A stretch of 64,000 nucleotides of DNA, taken from assembly GCF_026167665.1 (NCBI RefSeq), contig NZ_CP098740.1, positions 5,332,001 through 5,396,000 on the forward strand, read 5' to 3'. Positions 25,213 to 32,542 of this stretch are shown here, piece after piece (within the stretch, counting starts at the first letter, position 1; each line of letters opens with the position of its first letter). A model generated the notes under the pieces. It saw nothing but the letters and a program-made list of their open reading frames with translations. It was not told the origin of the DNA and did not search any database. The DNA is from Streptomyces drozdowiczii. GTDB lineage: Bacteria; Actinomycetota; Actinomycetes; Streptomycetales; Streptomycetaceae. Position numbers and translations under genes: made by a program.

Positions 25213-28080
25213 ATGGGCACCGCACCGCCGCCGCGGGACGCGGACGACAGCCGCCTGGCGCGCTGCGCCGCCGTCTTCCTGCCCGGTACGCCGCCGCGCC
25301 GGGGCCGCGTCGCCTTCTGGGACCCGCTCGACGCCCCGCTCCCCGAGACCGAAGGCGCCCGGAGCGAGGAGATCACGGTCGTCCGGCCGTACGGCACCGA
25401 GGGCGAGGTCCGCCCGCGGACCGTGCCCGCGCTCCTGCTCACCGTCGCCGACGCCCTGCCCCTGCTCGCCCGCGCCCGCCACCTCCGCTCCGCCCACCCG
25501 GCCACCCGCGCCTGGGGCGCCGCCGCCCTGCACGCGCTGCACCTGGTGGCCGGCGGCCGCATGCTCCCCGGGCTGACCGCCGACGACCAGGACGCCTGGC
25601 GGGCGGGCCCGCGCGACGCCGGGGACGTCGCCCACCTGCGCGCGGTGGCCGCCGCCCTGCCCTGGGAGGGACACGCCGTCCCGCTGCCCGACCGGAGCCC
25701 GCCCCGGCTGCCGGACCCGGAGGCACTGATCGGCGCCTTCCTCGACGCCGTCGCCGACACGCTGCCCCGGACGCCCGCCGCCGCGTTCGCCGTGGGCGCC
25801 CCCTTCGCGGCGGCCGAGCCCCAGCACCTGCCCGGCGCCCGGGAATGGGCCGTCGAGGTCGCCTCGGGCCTGGACGCCGGAGTCCGGGTCTCGCTCCGCC
25901 TGGACCTCTCGGCGTACGAACTCTTCGACACGACCGGCCCCGACGAGGACGAGACGGCGGGCACCCCCGAGCGGCACGCCGCCGCCGCGATCACCCAGGT
26001 GCACAGCCTCGCCGACCCCACCTACGTGGTCGACGCCGCCGCCCTGTGGGCCGGCGAGGCGGGCGAGCCCTTCGGGCCCCGGGCCCGGGTCGACACCGCG
26101 CTCGCCCTGCGCCGCGCGGCCCGCGTCTGGGCCCCGCTCGAACGGCTCCTGGACCAGCCGGTCCCCGATGTACTGGCCCTCGGCGAGGACGAGCTGTACG
26201 AGCTGCTGGGCGACGCCGGGAGCCGGCTGGCCGCCGCCGGGGTGAGCGTCCACTGGCCCAGGGAGCTGGCCCGCACCCTGACCGCCGCCGCCGTGGTCAG
26301 GCCCGCGCCCGGCACGGCCACGGACGGCACCGCGTTCTTCGACGCCGAACAGCTCTTCGCGTTCGACTGGCAGCTCTCGCTCGGCGACGAACGGCTCACC
26401 GAGGCCGAGATGGACGTGCTCGCCGAGGCCCACCGCCCCGTGGTGCGGCTGCGGGACCAGTGGGTCGTCGTGGACCCCGCGCTCGTCCGCAAGGCCCGCA
26501 AGCGGGAGCTGGGCCTGCTCGACCCGGTGGACGCCCTGGCCGTCGCCCTCACCGGCAGCGCCGAGGTGGACGGCGAGCAGGTCGAGGCGGTGCCCGCCGG
26601 AGCGCTCGCCGAGCTGCGCACCCGCCTCCTCACGGAGGACACCGCGCTCGCCCCGCCGCCCGGACTCCACGCCACGCTCCGCGACTACCAGCTGCGCGGC
26701 CTCGCCTGGCTGGACCGGATGACCTCCCTCGGCCTCGGCGGCTGCCTCGCCGACGACATGGGCCTCGGCAAGACGATCACCCTGATCGCCCTCCACCTCC
26801 ACCGGGACCACCCCGCGCCCACGCTGGTCATCTGCCCCGCGTCCCTGCTGGGCAACTGGCACCGCGAGATCAACCGCTTCGCCCCCGGCGTCCCCGTGCG
26901 CCGGTTCCACGGCACCGGCCGCACCCTCGCCGGAGCGGACCGGGGCTTCGTCCTCACCACGTACGGCACGATGCGCTCCAGCGCCGCCGAGCTGGCCGCC
27001 CACGGCTGGGGGCTGGTCGTCGCCGACGAGGCGCAGCACGTCAAGAACCCCCACTCCTCCACCGCGAAGGCCCTGCGCACCATCCCGTCCCCGGCGCGCG
27101 TCGCCCTCACCGGCACCCCCGTCGAGAACAACCTCTCCGAGCTGTGGGCGCTGCTCGACTGGACGACGCCCGGACTGCTCGGCCCGCTCAAGGCGTTCCG
27201 GGCCCGCCACGCCAGGATCGTGGAGAACACCGGCACGGCGGCCGGCCTCGGCAACGACGAGGCGGTGGAGCGGCTGTCCCGGCTGGTCCGGCCGTTCCTG
27301 CTGCGCCGCAAGAAGTCCGACCCGGGGATCGCGCCCGAGCTGCCGCCCAAGACGGAGACCGACCACCCGGTCTTCCTCACCCGCGAGCAGGCCACGCTGT
27401 ACGAGGCCACGGTGCGCGAGACCATGGCGTACATCGAGGCGTCCGAGGGCATCGCCCGGCGCGGCCTGATCATGAAGCTGCTGGCCTCGCTCAAGCAGAT
27501 CTGCAACCACCCGGCGCAGTATCTGAAGGAGGACGCCGCCCGGCTCACCGGACGCTCCGGAAAGCTCGCCCTCCTGGACGAACTGCTCGACACGATCCTC
27601 GCCGAGGACGGCTCCGTGCTGGTCTTCACGCAGTACGTGACGATGGCCCGGCTGCTCTCCGCCCATCTGACCGCCCGCGCGATCCCCTCCCAACTCCTGC
27701 ACGGCGGCACCCCGGTGGCCGAGCGGGAACGGATGGTGGATCGCTTCCAGTCCGGCGAGGTCCCGGTCTTCCTGCTCTCCCTCAAGGCGGCCGGGACCGG
27801 GCTCAACCTCACCCGGGCCGCCCATGTCATCCACTACGACCGCTGGTGGAACCCGGCGGTCGAGGAGCAGGCCACGGACCGGGCCTACCGCATCGGCCAG
27901 ACCCAGCCCGTCCAGGTGCACCGGCTGATCGCCGAGGGCACGGTGGAGGACCGGATCGGCGAGATGCTGCTCGCCAAGCGGGCGCTGGCCGACGCCGTCC
28001 TCGGCAGCGGCGAGAGCGCGCTCACCGAGCTGAGCGACCGCGACCTGGCCGACCTCGTCTCCCTCCGGAGGCCGTCATGA
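25213..28080 (+). CDS. SNF2-family DEAD/DEAH-box helicase
   Basis: A 955-aa SWI2/SNF2 ATPase. Residues 1-470 include the SNF2-associated region seen in bacterial RapA-like relatives. The ATPase core has motif Q/I RDYQLRGLAWLDRM and DDMGLGKTITLIALHLH, motif II VVADEAQHVKNPHSSTAKAL (DEAQ box), motif III ALTGTPVENNLSELWALLDW, motif V LLSLKAAGTGLNLTRAAHVI and motif VI DRAYRIGQTQPVQVHRL. Such enzymes translocate on double-stranded DNA. The stop overlaps the start of the SWIM protein by 4 bp (ATGA), a pairing common in actinobacteria that implies a shared complex. A damage-type promoter lies upstream. Confidence 0.92.
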   Translation: MGTAPPPRDADDSRLARCAAVFLPGTPPRRGRVAFWDPLDAPLPETEGARSEEITVVRPYGTEGEVRPRTVPALLLTVADALPLLARARHLRSAHPATRAWGAAALHALHLVAGGRMLPGLTADDQDAWRAGPRDAGDVAHLRAVAAALPWEGHAVPLPDRSPPRLPDPEALIGAFLDAVADTLPRTPAAAFAVGAPFAAAEPQHLPGAREWAVEVASGLDAGVRVSLRLDLSAYELFDTTGPDEDETAGTPERHAAAAITQVHSLADPTYVVDAAALWAGEAGEPFGPRARVDTALALRRAARVWAPLERLLDQPVPDVLALGEDELYELLGDAGSRLAAAGVSVHWPRELARTLTAAAVVRPAPGTATDGTAFFDAEQLFAFDWQLSLGDERLTEAEMDVLAEAHRPVVRLRDQWVVVDPALVRKARKRELGLLDPVDALAVALTGSAEVDGEQVEAVPAGALAELRTRLLTEDTALAPPPGLHATLRDYQLRGLAWLDRMTSLGLGGCLADDMGLGKTITLIALHLHRDHPAPTLVICPASLLGNWHREINRFAPGVPVRRFHGTGRTLAGADRGFVLTTYGTMRSSAAELAAHGWGLVVADEAQHVKNPHSSTAKALRTIPSPARVALTGTPVENNLSELWALLDWTTPGLLGPLKAFRARHARIVENTGTAAGLGNDEAVERLSRLVRPFLLRRKKSDPGIAPELPPKTETDHPVFLTREQATLYEATVRETMAYIEASEGIARRGLIMKLLASLKQICNHPAQYLKEDAARLTGRSGKLALLDELLDTILAEDGSVLVFTQYVTMARLLSAHLTARAIPSQLLHGGTPVAERERMVDRFQSGEVPVFLLSLKAAGTGLNLTRAAHVIHYDRWWNPAVEEQATDRAYRIGQTQPVQVHRLIAEGTVEDRIGEMLLAKRALADAVLGSGESALTELSDRDLADLVSLRRPS

Positions 28081-29420
28081 GCCCCGCCGCCCGCCGGTCC
28101 GGCGCACCCCGCCCCACCACCGGCCCGCTCGCCGCCCGCCGCGACACCCGCCCGGGAGCCCGCTCCCGGCCCGGCCCCGACGATCTGCGGCGCACCTTCG
28201 AGGCGGTGCCGGTGCGCACCTCCGGGGAGGGCGAGCCGTTCGCGGAGAGCTGGTGGGGCCGGGCCTGGGTGGCGGCGCTCGAATCCCTGTCGATGGACGG
28301 CCCCCGCCTCGCCCGGGGCCGGGACTACGCGGACGGCGGCCACGTCGCCGCGATCACCGTGACACCGGGGCACGTCGTCGCCTACGTCCACGGCAGCCGC
28401 CCCCGCCCGTACCGCGCGGAGCTGCGGCTGCGCACCTTCACCGACCCCGACTGGGACACCCTGCTCGACGCGGTCGCCGCCCGCCCCGGCCACCTCGCCG
28501 CGCTCCTCGCCAAGGAGATGCCGCACTCCCTGGCCGACACGGCGACCGACGCCGGCATGACCCTGCTGCCCGCCCCGGGCGACCTGGACCCCGCCTGCAC
28601 CTGCCCCGACCGGGGCAGGCCCTGCAAGCACGTCGCGGCCCTCAGCTATCAGATGGCCCTCCTGCTGGACACCGACCCGTTCGTCCTGCTCCTGCTGCGC
28701 GGCCGGGGCGAGCGCGAGCTGCTGGAGGAGCTGGCCCGGCGCAACGCCGCGCACTCCGCCCGGGAGCGGCCCCCCGCCCCCGACACCCCGTCCGTCCCCG
28801 CCGAAGAGGCGCTGGCCGACCGCTTCCTGCCCCCGCTGCCCGCGCCCTTCCCCGTCGACCCGCACCCGGGCCGCCCGCCCGCCTACCCCGTCCTCCCCGG
28901 GGCCCGGGACCCGCTCGCCCTGGACCAGCTCGCCACCGACGCGGCGGCCCGCGCCCACGCCCTGCTGACGACCGGCCACGACCCGCTCGCCGGGCTTACC
29001 ACCTGGCAGGACGCCGTCCGTCTCGCCGCCGCCGGACCCACCGCAGGGCTCACCGCGACCACCCGCGCCCTCTACCGGGAGCTGGCCTCCGCCACCGGCC
29101 GCAACACCACGGACCTGGCCCGCGCGGTGGCCGCCTGGCGGCAGGGCGAGGCCGAGGGCCTGGCGGTCCTGGAGACCCCGTGGGATCCCCCGGCCGGGCC
29201 GTTCGACCGCGCCCGCCCGGCCCTCGCCGCCGCCGGGTTCCCCCGCTTCCAGCCCTGGCGCAACCACCTCACGCACCCCGGCGGCGCCCTCCAGCTCCGC
29301 TTCGGCCGCGACGGCCGCTGGTACGGCTACGAGTCGGACCCGGGGGCGGATGAGTGGTGGCCGCGTGCCGCCCCGGACCACGACCCGGTCGGCGCCCTCC
29401 TGGAGCTGACCGGCGGCTGA
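28077..29420 (+). CDS. SWIM zinc-finger protein coupled to SNF2 helicase
   Basis: A 447-aa protein. After a basic disordered N-terminus it has ESWWGRAWVAALESLSMDG and a small SH3-like region (VAAITVTPGHVVAYVHGSRP), typical of bacterial SWIM proteins. The zinc-binding signature is CTCPDRGRPCKHVAALSY (CxCx(n)CxH, near residues 178-195). The C-terminal third is Ala/Pro-rich with ALYRELASATGRNTTDLARA and ends GRWYGYESDPGADEWWP. SWIM domains bind DNA or protein and often accompany SNF2 ATPases. ATG 28077 overlaps the helicase stop by 4 bp, so translation is coupled. It converges with the TetR gene, 18 bp away. Confidence 0.9.
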   Translation: MSPAARRSGAPRPTTGPLAARRDTRPGARSRPGPDDLRRTFEAVPVRTSGEGEPFAESWWGRAWVAALESLSMDGPRLARGRDYADGGHVAAITVTPGHVVAYVHGSRPRPYRAELRLRTFTDPDWDTLLDAVAARPGHLAALLAKEMPHSLADTATDAGMTLLPAPGDLDPACTCPDRGRPCKHVAALSYQMALLLDTDPFVLLLLRGRGERELLEELARRNAAHSARERPPAPDTPSVPAEEALADRFLPPLPAPFPVDPHPGRPPAYPVLPGARDPLALDQLATDAAARAHALLTTGHDPLAGLTTWQDAVRLAAAGPTAGLTATTRALYRELASATGRNTTDLARAVAAWRQGEAEGLAVLETPWDPPAGPFDRARPALAAAGFPRFQPWRNHLTHPGGALQLRFGRDGRWYGYESDPGADEWWPRAAPDHDPVGALLELTGG

Positions 29421-29438
29421 GGAAGCGCGAGGCCCCGT

Positions 29439-30023
29439 TCAGCCGGTCCCGGGCAGCACCGCGTCGACCACGGTGGCCGCGAACCCGGGCGGTACGGGCT
29501 CGTTCCTGAGCACCGCCCGCACCCACACCGCCCCGGCGATCAGGTCGAGCAGCAGCTTCGGGTCGGCCCCCGGCGGCAGCTCGCCGCGTGCGGCGGCCCG
29601 GGCGAACACCGGCTGCTCGCGCGCGAACCGGTCCGCGAAGAAGTCCCGGGCCAGCGCGGCGAGTTCGTCGTCGGCCAGCCCCGTCCCCGAGGCCAGGGCC
29701 CGCACCACGGCCCGGGTCCGTACGCCGGTGACCAGGGCGGTCACCTGCTCCGCGAGGGCGACCAGGTCCCCGCGCAGCGAACCGGTGTCGGGAACGTCGA
29801 TGTCCAGCACCCGGGCCCGGAGCAGCGCCGCCCGCAGCAGCGCCGCCTTCGACGGCCACCAGCGGTAGATCGTCGTCTTGTTGACCCCCGCCTCCTGGGC
29901 GACGGCCTCGATCGTGAGCCCCGCGTACCCGCGCTCGGCGAGCAGCCGCAGCGTGGCGTCGAAGATCGCCTCGGCGGCGCGGGGGCCCTTCTCGGGGCGG
30001 GGGTGCGGGGAGGGGGCGGACAT
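29439..30023 (-). CDS. TetR/AcrR family transcriptional regulator
   Basis: A 194-aa repressor. The N-terminal HTH is textbook TetR: AAEAIFDATLRLLAERGYAG then LTIEAVAQEAGVNKTTIYRW and WPSKAALLRAALL. The C-terminal ligand-binding half resembles the TetR_C_16 group (FFADRFAREQPVFARAAARG). A perfect 22-bp palindrome lies 18 bp upstream of its start, between it and the divergent HXXEE-domain gene, so it probably represses itself and that neighbour. The ligand is unknown. Confidence 0.92.
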   Translation of the reverse strand: MSAPSPHPRPEKGPRAAEAIFDATLRLLAERGYAGLTIEAVAQEAGVNKTTIYRWWPSKAALLRAALLRARVLDIDVPDTGSLRGDLVALAEQVTALVTGVRTRAVVRALASGTGLADDELAALARDFFADRFAREQPVFARAAARGELPPGADPKLLLDLIAGAVWVRAVLRNEPVPPGFAATVVDAVLPGTG

Positions 30024-30041
30024 GGCGGCTCCGGAGAAAAG

Positions 30042-30063
30042 TGCAACGCAACGTTGCGTTGCA
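30042..30063. promoter_or_regulatory. Perfect 22-bp palindromic TetR operator
   Basis: TGCAACGCAAC followed by its exact reverse complement GTTGCGTTGCA, with no spacer. It is AT-richer than its surroundings and lies between the divergent TetR and HXXEE genes, immediately before a TATAGG-like -10 (30065-30070) reading toward the HXXEE gene. Confidence 0.88.
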
Positions 30064-30111
30064 TTATAGGCTGCGGCCGATCACCGGAACACGACACACA
30101 GGGGGATGCTC

Positions 30112-30657
30112 ATGAAGGACGACCGGGACGCCGGGGTCTCCGGAGCGGTGACCTGGGGGCTGCTCGCCGCCTGGGCGGCCAACGACCTGGAGGAGATCGC
30201 CACCATGGCGGGCTGGCTCCGCACCGCACGGCCGAGGCTCGGGAAGCGGCTGCCCTGGGTGCCCGACCGGGTGTGGGACCGGGCGCACCTCTCGCAGCGC
30301 GAGGTGAACACGGCCATCGGCCTGATGGGCGTGCTCATTGCGGCGGCCGCAGCCGACGGGGCGCGCACGGGCGGCCGCAGCCCCTTCTTCCGTACGGTCC
30401 TGGCCGGATTCGGGCTCCACGGCGTGGTGCACCTCGCGCAGTCGGCGGCGTACGGCGGCTACACCCCGGGCGTGGCCACCTCGCCGACCGTCGTCATCCC
30501 GTACTCGCTCTGGGCGCTGCGCCGGCTGCGGGCGGCGGGCATCCCGGTCGGCGGCGCCCGCGAGGCGGCGGCCGGACTGGCGCTCCTCCCGGCCGCCGTG
30601 GCGGGCGCGCACGCGGCGGCCCGGGTGCTGGCCCGGCCCCGTGGAACCGGCGCATGA
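30112..30657 (+). CDS. HXXEE domain membrane protein, probable TetR target
   Basis: A protein of 181 aa with four or five hydrophobic segments. The family signature region is WAANDLEEIATMAGWLRTA near residue 18; the usual first His is Asn here. Later conserved His residues are in GFGLHGVVHLAQSAAYGGY. The family is membrane-embedded and biochemically uncharacterised. ATG 30112 is preferred over ATG 30106 because AGGGGG at 30100-30105 would touch the earlier ATG but is well spaced for the later one. Divergence from the TetR gene across the palindrome suggests drug- or metabolite-inducible expression. Confidence 0.82.
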   Translation: MKDDRDAGVSGAVTWGLLAAWAANDLEEIATMAGWLRTARPRLGKRLPWVPDRVWDRAHLSQREVNTAIGLMGVLIAAAAADGARTGGRSPFFRTVLAGFGLHGVVHLAQSAAYGGYTPGVATSPTVVIPYSLWALRRLRAAGIPVGGAREAAAGLALLPAAVAGAHAAARVLARPRGTGA

Positions 30658-30708
30658 CGGGACCGGGCGGGCCGGGCCCGTACCACCGCCGCCGGAACGG
30701 TCCGGCCC

Positions 30709-31239
30709 TCAGAAGTCGGCCGTCACCCGCTCCTCCAGCCGCCCCACCGAGTCCTGGGCGTACTCCTTCTCGTACGCGTCGCGGATGCGCTCGATCTGGC
30801 GGCCGCGCAGCCGGGCCTCGGAGGCCGGGTAGAGCAGGGTCAGCTCGTAGCTGCGCTCGCGCTCGATGACGCCGTGGGAGTCGCGCCACTGGCCCCGGCC
30901 GTCCTGGATGGTGAGGCCGTTCGGGAAGCGCGGGGTGACCTCCTCGTCGATGAACGCGAGGAACTGCCGGTCGGTCACCTCCGGCCCGCCGTCCGGGCGT
31001 TCGGTGCCGAAGAGCAGCCGGGTCTCGATGTAGTCCTTCCCCCGCACGGCCCCCGCCACCGCCGGGCGTGGCTCCGGCGAGGCGCCCGAGCCGAGCGTCG
31101 CGTACGCGACGGGTGTGCCCACCGCCAGGACGGCGAGCCCTGCCGTGGCGGCGACGAGCGCGGTCCGCCGGCGCGGGTGGCGGCTGTCGGGCGAACCGGC
31201 CGGCTCACTCGCGGCGGCGGTGCGGAACAGGAGAGGCAT
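30709..31239 (-). CDS. DUF3574 domain membrane-anchored or secreted protein
   Basis: A 176-aa protein. A single N-terminal membrane segment (TALVAATAGLAVLAVGTPVA, after the basic RHPRRR) precedes a soluble domain with YIETRLLFGTERPDGGPEVT, DRQFLAFIDEEVTPRFPNGL and GVIERERSYELTLLYP. These are characteristic of DUF3574. The function is unknown. No strong ribosome site precedes ATG 31239, so the start is moderately supported. It converges with the HXXEE gene and is divergent from the unknown-function gene at 31446. Confidence 0.75.
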   Translation of the reverse strand: MPLLFRTAAASEPAGSPDSRHPRRRTALVAATAGLAVLAVGTPVAYATLGSGASPEPRPAVAGAVRGKDYIETRLLFGTERPDGGPEVTDRQFLAFIDEEVTPRFPNGLTIQDGRGQWRDSHGVIERERSYELTLLYPASEARLRGRQIERIRDAYEKEYAQDSVGRLEERVTADF

Positions 31240-31432
31240 GGGGGAGCCCTTCGGTCCGGAGACGGGGGAGGCGCGCGGACGCGCGGGCCTCACTGTCGCA
31301 AGCGGGCCCCGGCACAGGGCGGCGGAAGCCGGGCGGCACCGGGAAACCACCCGATCGGGCGGGCGCGCACCGGCGCGCGGACGGGCACCGGACCGCCGGA
31401 AAAACCTTTGGCCCAGGCACTGTTGGCGCTGC

Positions 31433-31438
31433 TAGCTT
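31433..31438 (+). promoter_or_regulatory. Probable -10 element of the 31446 gene (leaderless)
   Basis: TAGCTT at 31433-31438 lies 7 nt before GTG 31446, and no Shine-Dalgarno sequence is present, so the transcript probably starts at or next to the start codon. A weak -35 candidate, TTGGCC, is at 31408-31413 (19-nt spacing). Confidence 0.4.
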
Positions 31439-31445
31439 CCTGGAC

Positions 31446-32177
31446 GTGGCGAAACTCAATCAGATCATCGCAGTGGAGAAGGGCGTCAAGTCCAAGGCAC
31501 ACCAGGACCTGACGGCGGCGCATCACGGCCTCCAGAAGGCCGGACTCCTGGCCGGGATCTCCCGGACCTACCAGCCGAAGGACGAGGAGGGCGAGCAGCT
31601 GCCGCCCGAGTCGACGCCGGTGCAGGTCAAGGCCGAGGACGTGCTGCGGGAGACCGCGAAGACCCTCACCCGCCTCTTCGACGTGACCGCCACGAAGGAC
31701 TGGGCGAACTGCGCGGCCCGCGCCGACGTGACGGTCGACGGCCGGGCCCTGGTGAGTGACGTACCGGTGTCCTACCTGCTCTTCCTGGAGAAGCAGCTCG
31801 TCGACCTCAACACCTTCGTCCGCAAGCTGCCGGTGCTCGACGCCGCCGAGGCGTGGACCCAGGACCCGTCCACCGACGCCTGGAAGACCGAGCCGGTGCG
31901 CACCCTGCGTACCAAGAAGGTGCCCCGCAACCACGTCAAGGCGGAGGCCACCGAGAAGCACCCGGCGCAGGTCGAGGTGTACTACGAGGACGTGCCGATC
32001 GGCTACTGGACGACCGTGAAGTTCTCCGGGGCGCTGCCCGCGCGCCGGGTCAACGAACTGCTCGACCGGGTCGAGAAGCTCCAGCAGGCGGTCAAGTTCG
32101 CCCGCGAGGAGGCCAACGGCGTGGACGTCACGGACCAGAGGGTGGGTGACGCCGTCTTCGGTTACCTCTTCGGGTGA
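31446..32177 (+). CDS. Conserved protein of unknown function upstream of tRNA-like RNA (possibly DUF7873)
   Basis: A 243-aa soluble, charged protein beginning VAKLNQIIAVEKGVKSKAHQ. It has no signal peptide, membrane segment or Cys-based zinc site. Notable regions are HHGLQKAGLLAGISRTYQPK, SYLLFLEKQLVDLNTFVRKL, TLRTKKVPRNHVKAEATEKH and VEVYYEDVPIGYWTTVKFSG. The helical C-terminus is NELLDRVEKLQQAVKFAREE then DQRVGDAVFGYLFG. I cannot assign a reaction. I recall similar actinobacterial proteins annotated DUF7873, but could not verify this. Lys/Arg clusters would suit RNA binding. It lies just upstream of a permuted tRNA-like RNA on the same strand, with a terminator hairpin between them. The start is inferred from a -10 with 7 nt between it and the GTG. 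Confidence 0.72.
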   Translation: MAKLNQIIAVEKGVKSKAHQDLTAAHHGLQKAGLLAGISRTYQPKDEEGEQLPPESTPVQVKAEDVLRETAKTLTRLFDVTATKDWANCAARADVTVDGRALVSDVPVSYLLFLEKQLVDLNTFVRKLPVLDAAEAWTQDPSTDAWKTEPVRTLRTKKVPRNHVKAEATEKHPAQVEVYYEDVPIGYWTTVKFSGALPARRVNELLDRVEKLQQAVKFAREEANGVDVTDQRVGDAVFGYLFG

Positions 32178-32190
32178 CCGACCATGGATT

Positions 32191-32217
32191 CCCCGGCGGC
32201 CGTCGAAGCCGTCGGGG
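32191..32217 (+). terminator. Hairpin after the unknown-function gene
   Basis: A 10-bp stem (32191-32200 with 32208-32217, one G-U pair) and a 7-nt loop, 13 nt after the stop. It separates the protein-coding transcript from the tRNA-like RNA region. Confidence 0.65.
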
Positions 32218-32319
32218 TGCGCGAGGAGCGCAAAGCTGAAACTGAAGTTTGTCGTGACGAAGCGGCTCTCCGGTGGAGACCGTGATCAATCTCAGACTCT
32301 CGCTCCAGGCTCAGCATGC

Positions 32320-32479
32320 GCCGCCTATCGCCGGATCAAACGGGCCCGCGCCCGTGGGCGTCGAGATGCCGGTTCGACTCCGGCCCGTGGAGCTTCGGTC
32401 CGCGGTCGTCTAAAGGCAGGACGCGACGACATGAAACTGATGCGGGACCTTAAACGTGCCGGCGTGTCATGCAGGCGGC
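32320..32479 (+). ncRNA. YrlA-like Y RNA: circularly permuted tRNA-like module
   Basis: Read in the order of the DNA, the region gives the parts of a tRNA rotated by half a turn. Anticodon-type stem 3' strand CGTCG (32359-32363); 4-nt variable loop AGAT; T stem GCCGG, T loop TTCGACT and CCGGC (32368-32384); acceptor 3' strand CCGTGGA (32385-32391); a C(TTCG)G cap (32393-32398); acceptor 5' strand TCCGCGG (32399-32405); T8; D arm GTCT/GGAC with loop AAAGGCA (32408-32422); anticodon-type 5' strand CGACG (32424-32428). The outer stem continues as CGCCGG/CCGGCG (32329-32334 with 32459-32464) and GCCGCC/GGCGGC (32320-32325 with 32474-32479), with a side hairpin at 32340-32355. tRNA-like Y RNAs of bacteria have exactly this permuted topology. 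The ends and promoter are not defined. Confidence 0.75.
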
Positions 32480-32486
32480 AATCACA

Positions 32487-32517
32487 GGGCTCGGGGGCCG
32501 GCTACGCCCCCGGGCCC
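32487..32517. terminator. Terminator of the tRNA-like RNA and the convergent aminotransferase
   Basis: A 12-bp stem (32487-32498 with 32506-32517, one U-G pair) and a 7-nt loop. It lies 7 nt after the last paired base of the Y-RNA-like structure and 25 nt beyond the aminotransferase stop on the other strand. Confidence 0.7.
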
Positions 32518-32542
32518 GCTCCTCATTCGGGGCCCTGGGACC

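Noticed and set aside
23521..27921. A 1466-codon open frame on the minus strand
   Set aside because: It runs antisense across the well-supported slipin and SNF2 genes; its protein is Gly/Arg/Val-rich with no recognisable motif. Long antisense frames are normal at this GC content. Only its last 116 codons (23521-23868) look like a real lipoprotein.
32340..32430. The tRNA-like region as a two-piece (permuted) tmRNA
   Set aside because: A complete D stem and an anticodon-type stem are present, and no tag-like reading frame ending in a stop follows. tmRNA lacks the D stem. Streptomyces tmRNA is a one-piece gene elsewhere.
32340..32430. A functional permuted tRNA gene
   Set aside because: The would-be anticodon loop is replaced by long extensions, there is no U33-anticodon sequence and no CCA end; the acceptor ends are joined by a stable UUCG cap.
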